From: Planctomycetota bacterium | GTDB lineage: Bacteria > Planctomycetota > Planctomycetia > Pirellulales > UBA1268 | Assembly (NCBI GenBank): GCA_003669255.1 | Contig: QWPO01000172.1 | Coordinates: forward strand, 1-7,210 | DNA length: 7,210 nucleotides | Direction of reading: 5' to 3' | Shown here: in pieces, positions 1 to 6,300 of the stretch | How positions within the stretch are numbered: the stretch's first letter is position 1 | Layout: each line of letters opens with the position of its first letter | Notes under the pieces: generated by a model | The model's input: the letters and a program-made list of their open reading frames with translations, nothing else | Told to the model about the DNA's origin: nothing | Database searches by the model: none | Made by a program: the position numbers and the translations under genes

Positions 1-290
1 CCGCCGTCGGGTTGCTTGAACGAGAGCAGATAGGCGAGCGCCTTCTTCACCGCGGGTGCGTCGGCGGGGGTGCCTGACCGCACGAGCGCCGTCACGGCGA
101 GCGCCGTGACCGCCGGGCCCACTTCGGCGGAGAAGCTCCCGTCCGCCGCCTGCTCCTTCTCGACCAAGAAAGCTGTGCCTTTGGTGATCGCGGCGCGGAT
201 CGCGTCGGGTGTCGCGGCGTGGGTGATGCAAGCGGGCAGCAGCACCGCCGCCAGGCCAGCGCGGGCGAGCAGGCGCGAAGCGGGTCGCAT
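1..290 (-). CDS. Secreted prenyltransferase/squalene-oxidase repeat protein, N-terminal part (runs off left edge)
   Basis: Reading the minus strand from the ATG at 290 gives 96 codons with no stop before the window edge, so only the N-terminus is present. The protein begins MRPASRLLARAGLAAVLLPA, a basic then hydrophobic Sec-type signal peptide, with likely cleavage after THA near residue 25. A Cys at residue 21 follows LPA, which is a poor lipobox because of the Pro, so a lipoprotein is possible but not favoured. The mature part has two helical segments and the motif QAADGSFS, then VGPAVTALAVTALVRSG and FKQPDGG. This QxxDGS/QPDGG pattern is typical of the alpha/alpha-barrel repeats shared by squalene-hopene cyclases and protein prenyltransferases. 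Planctomycetes carry many such exported proteins with no known enzymatic role, so cyclase activity should not be assumed. The start is supported by GGAG seven bases upstream (plus 298-301). Family assignment is fairly sure; function is unknown. Confidence 0.8.
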   Translation of the reverse strand, partial: MRPASRLLARAGLAAVLLPACITHAATPDAIRAAITKGTAFLVEKEQAADGSFSAEVGPAVTALAVTALVRSGTPADAPAVKKALAYLLSFKQPDG

Positions 291-386
291 GGGAGGGCTC
301 CAGGGGCGGGCGAAACTCAGCGGGAAGCATATGCCCCCGGCACGCCTCGGTGAACCCGCGAGGCCTCACCACACGGGGAAGTTTTC

Positions 387-411
387 ATCGGCCGATCGAA
401 GACCGTCGGCC
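387..411 (-). terminator. Possible hairpin downstream of the hypothetical gene
   Basis: About 20 bases after the stop codon of the gene ending at 432, the transcript can form a 6-bp stem (arms 406-411 and 390-395, perfect complement GGCCGA/TCGGCC) with a 10-base loop. The distal arm overlaps a 10-bp palindrome, ATCGGCCGAT, at 387-396. No U-run follows (the next bases read GATGAAAACTT), so it is not a classic intrinsic terminator. It could slow transcription or protect the 3' end, or be chance in GC-rich DNA. Confidence 0.25.
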
Positions 412-431
412 ATCTGCCCGCCGCGTGAGCC

Positions 432-1001
432 TCAGGGGGCAACCGGCAGGGCCCGCGGATAGGGCGGCACGAGCTTCGGCGGCGGGTCGCGGCCCTCTTC
501 GAGCCTCCACTCCTCACGTTCCTCATCGCTGGCGTAGTAGACCAGCCAGACGCTCTCGTCGCCTTCGGTCGTGGCGCTGCAGTCCCAGTGCACGTAGTTG
601 TCGGGCACGTCAATCTGTTTGATCTTTGCAGGCAGGATGTCGCGGCGAATCAGCGAGTAGAACTCGCGGTCGGAGAGATGGTCGGTGAAGTCGAGGACGA
701 CCCGCTTCTCGTAGAGCGCATCGATCGTCTGCCAGAGCCGCTCGTGCACCTGCTCGTCGTCAAGGGTGCAGACGGGCTGCATCGCCAACTGCGGCTCGAA
801 CCAGCGAGCGACCGGCGTCAGCGGCGCAAGTTCCCAGGCCAGCATCGACTCCAGGAATCGGTTCTCCACCGGTGTCGGCATGCTGCGGAAATCGACCTCC
901 CAGATCGACTCGTCAAGATAGGGCTCGATGGCCGTTCGGAGTTCCCCGTTCCGCAGCAGGCAATCGACTTCTTCGGGGTCAGGATGGCGGGCGAGGGGCA
1001 T
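432..1001 (-). CDS. Conserved-looking hypothetical protein, about 189 aa, acidic, cytoplasmic
   Basis: I do not recognise a characterised family. The protein from the ATG at 1001 is acidic and rich in Trp and Tyr, with no signal peptide or membrane segment. The N-terminal half carries MPLARHPDPEEVDCLLRNGE and a Trp-rich stretch (WELAPLTPVARWFEP). The C-terminal half has DNYVHWDCSA, WLVYYASDEEREEW and a Pro-rich tail (PPPKLVPPYPRALPVAP). The HWDC and YYASDEER elements resemble an uncharacterised planctomycete protein I recall, but this is unverified. The start at 1001 is chosen because GAGGAA lies 10 bases upstream and third-position GC is high from there on. The frame stays open to an ATG at 1223 (263 aa). 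That extension is more AT-rich with mixed third positions, but it contains a basic stretch followed by EAALSVGIVGVIPLLSDTSS, which could be a membrane or signal segment, so an exported longer form is not excluded. The antisense open frame at 588-1793 has no recognisable domain. Confidence 0.7.
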   Translation of the reverse strand: MPLARHPDPEEVDCLLRNGELRTAIEPYLDESIWEVDFRSMPTPVENRFLESMLAWELAPLTPVARWFEPQLAMQPVCTLDDEQVHERLWQTIDALYEKRVVLDFTDHLSDREFYSLIRRDILPAKIKQIDVPDNYVHWDCSATTEGDESVWLVYYASDEEREEWRLEEGRDPPPKLVPPYPRALPVAP

Positions 1002-1068
1002 GCCAGCAAGATTCCTCGGGGAGTTTCCGGCCGCGGACGACGTGTCCGACAGCAGCGGGATGACACCG

Positions 1069-1096
1069 ACAATACCAACGCTGAGAGCCGCTTCAA
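1069..1096 (-). promoter_or_regulatory. Weak sigma70-like promoter candidate for the hypothetical gene
   Basis: On the minus strand TTGAAG (1096-1091) and TATTGT (1074-1069) are separated by 16 bases, 68 bases before the preferred start codon at 1001. Both boxes are imperfect, though the stretch is AT-richer than its surroundings. If the long form of the gene (start 1223) is the real one, this lies inside coding sequence and the call fails. Confidence 0.2.
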
Positions 1097-1256
1097 CGAT
1101 TTTCAGCCGGCGTATTCGCGGTTTTTTGGCCCTGCCGCCGGCATGACCGCTACGACACGACGACTTTCCGCGGTCTGCCACCGCGGCCCCATTTGCCACG
1201 TTGGACGGTCCACCTGGGGTCAAGGCCGCACGGTGGGCAGGCAGTTGGCGTTGGAA

Positions 1257-1282
1257 CCGCAGGTAGCCAACCTGCGGCTACG
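1257..1282. repeat. Hairpin repeat, copy 1 (perfect 8-bp arms)
   Basis: Arms CCGCAGGT (1257-1264) and ACCTGCGG (1270-1277) are perfect complements around a 5-base loop. A second, mutually exclusive pairing is GTAGCC (1263-1268) with GGCTAC (1276-1281). Bases 1266-1282 (GCCAACCTGCGGCTACG) recur exactly at 1330-1346. The element lies in the gap downstream of rpiB. It looks like a small dispersed intergenic palindrome of the REP type, but whether it is repeated elsewhere in the genome cannot be seen here. Confidence 0.7.
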
Positions 1283-1321
1283 CGAAGGCAGTCTGCATGT
1301 ACGGCTGGCGCACATGGTTAC

Positions 1322-1346
1322 CCGCGGGTGCCAACCTGCGGCTACG
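1322..1346. repeat. Hairpin repeat, copy 2 (one mismatch), just downstream of rpiB
   Basis: Arms CCGCGGGT (1322-1329) and ACCTGCGG (1334-1341) pair with one mismatch around a 4-base loop. Bases 1330-1346 are identical to 1266-1282 of copy 1, in the same orientation and offset by 64 bp. The hairpin begins about 27 bases past the rpiB stop codon on the transcribed minus strand, so it could stabilise the mRNA 3' end or attenuate read-through. There is no U-tract. Confidence 0.7.
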
Positions 1347-1367
1347 GCAAGCAGGCGGCGGCTCGCT

Positions 1368-1832
1368 TCAGCCGTCAGCGGAGGCGTTCTTGCAGGCAGA
1401 TTCCAGGGCCGCGATCTTGGCGACCCGACGCGCATGCCGGCCACCCTCGAACGGGGTGGACAGCCAGGTGCGGATGATCTTGTCTTGCACCTCCGGACCG
1501 ATCAGCTCCGCCGACAAGCTGAGGACGTTGAGATCGTTGTGTCGCCGGCTCATCTCGGCGGTCACCTCGTCGTGGCAGGTCGCCGCCCTGACGCCGGGCA
1601 ACTTGTTTGCCGCGATCGCCATGCCCACGCCGGTGCAGCACAGCAGGATGCCGCGGTCGACCGTTCCACTGCTCACGCGGCGGGCGACATCGGCAGCGAT
1701 GTCGGGGTAGTCGACGGCCTGATCGCCGTCCGATCCGCAGTCAATGACCTCGTGGCCCATCCTTTCGAGGAGCCCGATGAGCCGTTTCCGTGACGCCACA
1801 CCCCGATGGTCACTGCCGATTGCTATCCGCAT
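1368..1832 (-). CDS. rpiB: Ribose-5-phosphate isomerase B (RpiB/LacAB family)
   Basis: The 154-aa product, the usual RpiB length, interconverts ribose-5-phosphate and ribulose-5-phosphate in the cytoplasmic pentose phosphate pathway. It aligns end to end with Escherichia coli RpiB as I recall it. Matching elements are MRIAIGSDHRG with Asp8-His9; HEVIDCGS and DYPDIAADVA; ILLCCTGVGMAIAANK with the catalytic-base Cys at residue 65; RRHNDLNVLSL with His98 at the ring-opening position; and FEGGRHARRV near the C-terminus. The Cys at 66 replaces the Gly of the common ICGTGVG motif. The start at 1832 is chosen because MRIAIGSDH is the canonical N-terminus, although the frame extends 13 codons upstream to 1871. 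GAGGAG lies about 11 bases upstream. The gene follows the Sua5-like/phosphatase fusion by 51 bp on the same strand, so co-transcription is likely. Allose-phosphate or galactose-phosphate isomerase activity within the superfamily cannot be excluded. Confidence 0.93.
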   Translation of the reverse strand: MRIAIGSDHRGVASRKRLIGLLERMGHEVIDCGSDGDQAVDYPDIAADVARRVSSGTVDRGILLCCTGVGMAIAANKLPGVRAATCHDEVTAEMSRRHNDLNVLSLSAELIGPEVQDKIIRTWLSTPFEGGRHARRVAKIAALESACKNASADG

Positions 1833-1883
1833 GGATTCCCGAACTCCTCGCTCCCTCTGCCAGCCGGTCACCGCCCCGGGCGG

Positions 1884-3020
1884 TCACGCGTCCGGCGGCT
1901 CGATTCCGAGTGTATCCATTCTGGCCGTCAAATGCCCATGGATCTGGCGGGCGCAGCTGCGGTAGGTGTCGAGCGACCCGCCGACTGGGTCGATCACATC
2001 GCGGCGGTCGGGGGAGAGCATCATCAGCCGGCCACCAGCCTCGGGAAACTGCGCAAGGATTGCGGCCCGGTGAGAGGCGGTCATCGTCAGGATGACGTCT
2101 GCCTGGGCCACGAGTGACTCGGTCAGTGGCTGGCTCTCGTGGCGGCCGAGGTTGCCCCCCATTTCCCGCATCGCCTCGACCGCGTTCGTGCTCGCGGGCC
2201 CTCCCCCCCAGGCGGCGAGTCCAGCACTGGCGACCACCACCCCGTGTCGGTCGATCTCGTCCGGTTCGCAGCCAAGACGTTCGGCAGCCATGACGCGGAA
2301 GAGAGCCTCGGCCATCGGGCTCCGGCAGGTATTTCCCGTACACACGAAGAGCACCATCAGGCTCGAGAGGCGGCGAAGTGCCTCCTCGCCGACAACGCCG
2401 GGCCGCACCACGCGAAAGCCACGGTCACCGAGTTCAATCGTCGACGGGGGTTGAGCGTATTGCGTGCGGCCGTCATCGATGATGAGGGTGACCACGCTCC
2501 CGGCGCGCGACACGATGTCGGCTGCGGTGACGGCAAGGCTGCCGTTGGACTCAGGCTCTGCGAGCATCACAGGGCCCGGCAGCATCCGCATGCAGTCGGC
2601 CAGCAGCGGGTGCCCGGGAACTCTGAGTCGCAGCCGTCCGTCGCCCACCACGCAGGCCCGCGAAGCCTCGGGCAGACGGTGCACGAGGCTCTCGAGGTGG
2701 TTGTCCGGCACCAGCATCGACACCGGGCCCGGCCAGCAACGCCGTGCCAGCCGCCGGCCAGTCGGGGAGATTCGCGGCGCCCAGTCGATCGCCTCGTCGG
2801 CGCTCTTCAGGGCCAGCGACAACACAGGCTCGCCCGCACGCGGAACAACGATCGATGCCAGACGGTTCGCCGCATCGTCGCGGCGGCCGCTCGCCGCGAT
2901 GACATAGTCCGTCTCAGTTGGGAACGCGACGCAGCAGCCTTCGGCAAGCGCCTGGACAGCGCGATGCACCACGTCGCGGGCATCCTCGGTTCGGCGCAGA
3001 TCGATGACCATCGGCGGCAT
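1884..3020 (-). CDS. Fusion: Sua5/YrdC-like domain + YwlE-type low-molecular-weight phosphatase
   Basis: This 378-aa protein joins two domains that are usually separate. Residues about 5-218 resemble the Sua5/YciO/YrdC fold (threonylcarbamoyl-AMP synthase, for tRNA t6A): VAFPTETDYVIAA, RCWPGPVSMLVP, LRLRVPGHPLL, PPSTIELGDRGFRVVRPGVV. However, the usual TVYGLGA is TDYVIAA, the K-x-R-P substrate motif reads VVPRAGEP, and the S-x-x-SAN motif reads LAEPESN, so activity is doubtful. Residues about 221-375 are a complete LMW phosphatase. It has P-loop CTGNTCRS (Cys227 nucleophile, Arg233, Ser234), SAGLAAWGG, and general acid Asp344 in DPVGGSLDTY. Thr231 replaces the Ile of classical tyrosine phosphatases and matches the Thr that gives Bacillus subtilis YwlE its phospho-arginine selectivity. 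Met1 (3020) is chosen, with Met4 (3011) an alternative; neither has a clear Shine-Dalgarno. It leads an apparent operon with rpiB, as ywlC, ywlE and ywlF cluster in Bacillus. Domain calls are strong; substrates are inferred. Confidence 0.9.
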   Translation of the reverse strand: MPPMVIDLRRTEDARDVVHRAVQALAEGCCVAFPTETDYVIAASGRRDDAANRLASIVVPRAGEPVLSLALKSADEAIDWAPRISPTGRRLARRCWPGPVSMLVPDNHLESLVHRLPEASRACVVGDGRLRLRVPGHPLLADCMRMLPGPVMLAEPESNGSLAVTAADIVSRAGSVVTLIIDDGRTQYAQPPSTIELGDRGFRVVRPGVVGEEALRRLSSLMVLFVCTGNTCRSPMAEALFRVMAAERLGCEPDEIDRHGVVVASAGLAAWGGGPASTNAVEAMREMGGNLGRHESQPLTESLVAQADVILTMTASHRAAILAQFPEAGGRLMMLSPDRRDVIDPVGGSLDTYRSCARQIHGHLTARMDTLGIEPPDA

Positions 3021-3103
3021 GGGGGGGCCGGCGGCCGGGGGAGCCGAGGACCAAGGGGCGCGAGCAACGCGTCAGGCACGCGAAAACACTCTGGAATCCC
3101 TCA

Positions 3104-3133
3104 AAAATACAGCGGTTGGCGCGGGTGAGTCAA
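3104..3133 (-). promoter_or_regulatory. Candidate sigma70-type promoter for the phosphatase-fusion/rpiB operon
   Basis: On the minus strand TTGACT (3133-3128, five of six matches to TTGACA) is followed after 18 bases by TATTTT (3109-3104, four of six matches to TATAAT). Shifting the -10 to TGTATT gives a 16-base spacer. The predicted start of transcription is around 3097, about 75 bases before the ATG at 3020. It lies in the 287-bp divergent region (3021-3307), in its most AT-rich part. No equally good plus-strand promoter for bamA was found there. Confidence 0.4.
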
Positions 3134-3307
3134 GCATCGTGGTTTGGGTAAGACGCGGCGGCTCGACCGCCGGCTGGACGGTTTCGCCGGGCGCGGACCG
3201 GGTCGCGAGGCTGCGGCTGGATGGCGTGCTTTTCGGCTTGTGGCCGCTGGTGCCAGTCGGCTATTTCTCCGCGGCTTTCGCCGGTGCCCCCGGTACCAGC
3301 TCCTCCC

Positions 3308-6300
3308 ATGGCCATCCGCGTGATCATCACCAGCACCTCTCGCCGGTTGCTCCCCGCGTTCGCGACGGCGGTCGCTTTCGTGGCGGCGACGTGCGTTGCC
3401 CAGCCGGCGGCCGAGACCCTGCCGTTGCCCCCGGTCTCGGACGCGCCCGCGGCGGCCGCCACCGACGTGATCGTCGAGGTGCGCATCGAGGGGAACCATG
3501 CGACCGACGTGTCGAAGCTTCCAAAACTCGTGACCCGTGCGGGCCAGATCTTCGATGCCCAGGCGATCGAGGAGGACGTCCGCACGCTCCACCGCTCGCG
3601 AAAGTTCGTCGATGTCCACCCCAAGTATGTCCGCGTCGCGGAGGGGATCGTCGTTGTCTTTCAGGTGGTCGAGCGGCCGATGCTCCGCTACGTGAAGTAT
3701 GTCGGCAACGAGCGGGTCACCACCCGCGCCCTCCGCAAGCAGTCCGAGATCGACGTGGGCGACGCGATGGATCCTTACGTGGTCGAGGAGGCCCGCCGCC
3801 GGATCGAATCGCACTACCACGAGAAGGGCTTCGATGCCGCCCGCGTGACGACGGTCGAGGGCGACAAGCCGGGCGACAAGGGGGCCGTGTTCCTCATCGA
3901 CGAGGGCCGCAATCGCAAGGCGCTGTGGACGAGTTTCGTTGGTAACACGATCGCCAGCGATGCGCGATTACTCACCCAGATCAAGTCGAAGCCGGGCGTG
4001 CTCTGGTTTTTCGGCGGCAACATCGACCGCGAGGTTGTCGAGCAGGACGTCGAAACGCTCACCGCCTACTACCGGAGCCTCGGCTTCTTCCAGGCCAAGG
4101 TGGGCCGCGAGGTGGAAGTGGTCCACGAGGGCGATCGGGACTGGACGCACCTCACGTTTGTGATCAGCGAGGGGCCGCGGTACACCGTCCGCAACGTCTC
4201 CTTCAACGGCAACACCAAGTTCATGAACGAGTTCCTCGAGCGGGACCTCAAGCTCAAAGGGGGCGAGCACTTCAACCAGTCGAAGATGGACGCCGACCTG
4301 AACCTCATCCGCGACATCTACGGCGGACGGGGTTTCGTGTTCGCTGACATTCGCGCCGATCCACGGTTTCTTGAGGAGCCGGGTCAGCTCGACCTCGTCT
4401 ACAACGTCTCCGAGGGGCAGCGGTATCGTGTCGGTCAGATCAACATTCGCATCCGCGGCGATCACCCGCACACGCGGCACAGCACCGTCCTCAACCGTCT
4501 CTCGCTGCGGCCCGGTGACATCCTCGACATCCGCAAGCTCCGCGACGACGAGCGGCGGCTGAGGGCGAGCAGCCTGTTCCTCGCCGATGCGTCGAAGGGT
4601 GAGGGGCCGAAGATCGTGTTCTCGAAGCCCGACCCGGAGGACACCCGCGTCGCCCGCGAGCCGGAGCCTGCACGGCCGCCGGGATTCCGGGGCCAGAGCC
4701 CCGACGACGAGGCCGTGCTCGACCTCGTGCTCGAGGGCGAGTGGAACGACGACTCCAGCCAGACCAACGGTGGCCAGGAGCCTGCAGCCGCGCCCGCGGC
4801 GGCTCCCGCCGCCATGGCTGCCCAGCCAGTGTGGCGCGGCCAGAGCCCGGAGTATCCGGTCGCCGTACCCCAGCAGCCGTTCGTCGGTCAGCCGGTCGCA
4901 CCGCAGGGTGCGTTTCAGGTGCCCGTCATGCAACAACAGCCAGCCCAGGGATGGCCTGTCGCCGCACAGCCGGTCGCTCAGCCTGGCTGGGGCGGTGCGC
5001 CGCTCGCGCCGGCAGCCCCCACCGCCGTCGACTACTCACGGATGGTCGCACCGACTGCCCCCGTCTACTCCGTGCAGCAGCCTGTGGCGCCACCGTTTCC
5101 CGGCGTGGCCCCGCCCGGGCAGCAGCCTTTCATCCAGCCCGCTGTGGCCGGAGGCGGCCCCTTCGGTGCCACGCCGGTGGCCCAGTTCGACCCCAACCAG
5201 CCGCCCGCCTTCCAGCAGCCGGGGATGGTGCCCGACTTCGCCGCCGAGCCCATGCAGGTGTTTCCGGGCAACGAACCCTACGTGGTCGTCGACGTCGATG
5301 CCGAGGAGACGCAGACCGGCCGACTGATGATCGGTGCCGGCGTCAACTCCAACGCCGGCCTCGTTGGCAACATCGTGGTCGACGAACAGAACTTCGACAT
5401 TCTTCGTCTGCCCCGTAGCTGGGACGACATCAAGAACGGCACTGCCTTCCGCGGCGCCGGCCAGCGGTTCCGTCTCGAGGCGGCGCCTGGCACGCAGTTG
5501 CAGCGATACATGGCGACCTTCCAGGAGCCCTACCTGTTCGACACGCGGATCGGCCTGTCGCTCTCCGCCTCCTACTTCACCCGGTACTTCTACGACTGGG
5601 CCGAGGCTCGCACCGGCGGCCGCATTGGGCTGGGCTACCAGTTCCAGTTCGCCCCAGACCTCTCGATCAACACCGGTTTCCGCGGCGAGAGCGTCGACGT
5701 CTTCAATCCGCGACTCATCACGCCCGACATCGAAAACATGCTCGGCACCAACTCCGTCTATGGCTTCAGCGCGGGCCTGGTCCACGACACCCGTGACAGC
5801 CCATTCCTGCCCACGCAGGGGCATCTTGCCACGTTCGAGTTCGAGCAGGTGATCGGCACATTCGTCTATCCCCGTGGCATCGCCGAAGCGCGGCAGTACT
5901 TCCTGCTCAACGAGCGTCCCGACGGTTCCGGCCGCCACGTGCTCTCGATCGGCTCGGTGCTCGGCGTGTCGGGAGACAACACGCCGGCCTACGACAACTT
6001 CTTCGCAGGTGGCTACAACACGATCCGCGGCTTCGTGTTCCGCGGGGCGAGCCCGCGGCAGACGCCCTCCGGCGGCGAGCCCGCGCCTGGCCAGGCTGCG
6101 GCGATCGTCGGCGGTCCGTTTCAGTGGCTCAACACGATCGAATACATGTTCCCGATCACCGCCGACGACACGCTCCGCGGCGTGGTGTTCACCGACGTGG
6201 GCACGGTCGAGTCGAACGTCTCGATCAATAACATGCGAGTGGCGCCGGGCGTAGGCCTCCGGATCACGCTACCGGCGATGGGGCCGGCCCCGATCGCGCT

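Larger units (their letters stand above)
1002..1367. other. 366-bp intergenic region between rpiB and the hypothetical gene
   Basis: This gap between two minus-strand genes has no convincing gene if the downstream gene starts at 1001. Its right part (1257-1346) is a cluster of hairpins built from a duplicated sequence, annotated separately. Its left part (about 1060-1135) is the least GC-rich stretch nearby and holds a weak promoter-like pair. It could instead encode the N-terminal extension of the hypothetical protein. Confidence 0.6.

Noticed and set aside
70..622. Plus-strand open frames at 70-462 and 350-622
   Set aside because: They are opposite the signal-peptide-bearing repeat protein and the end of the hypothetical gene, and are Arg/Ala/Pro-rich with no homology recognised.
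588..1793. Plus-strand open frame of 401 codons
   Set aside because: It runs antisense across the hypothetical gene, the hairpin repeats and rpiB, has no recognisable domain, and its length is explained by high GC opposite real minus-strand genes.
2139..3128. Plus-strand open frame of 329 codons
   Set aside because: It is antisense to the clear Sua5-like/phosphatase fusion and is His/Arg/Gly-rich with no domain, as expected of a GC-rich shadow.
3221..3307. Extended bamA N-terminus starting at 3221
   Set aside because: The extra 29 residues (Cys/Pro-rich) precede a complete signal peptide that begins at 3308. A GCGAGG ten bases before 3221 is the only support for it.
3004..3945. Plus-strand open frame of 313 codons overlapping the start of bamA
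   Set aside because: It is in a different frame from the well-supported signal peptide and POTRA domains and reads as Arg/Gly/Pro-rich noise.
3968..4936. Minus-strand open frame of 322 codons inside bamA
   Set aside because: Antisense to POTRA-coding sequence and rich in Val/Leu/Glu from mirrored codons; no motif found.
4757..5275. Pro/Gln-rich segment as a sign of a frameshift or a junction between two genes
   Set aside because: The frame is continuous through it, and both sides are parts of one BamA (POTRA5 start before, POTRA5 last strand and barrel after), so it is an in-frame insertion.
5036..5938. Minus-strand open frame of 300 codons inside bamA
   Set aside because: Antisense to the barrel-coding region with no recognisable motif; the plus-strand frame is certain.
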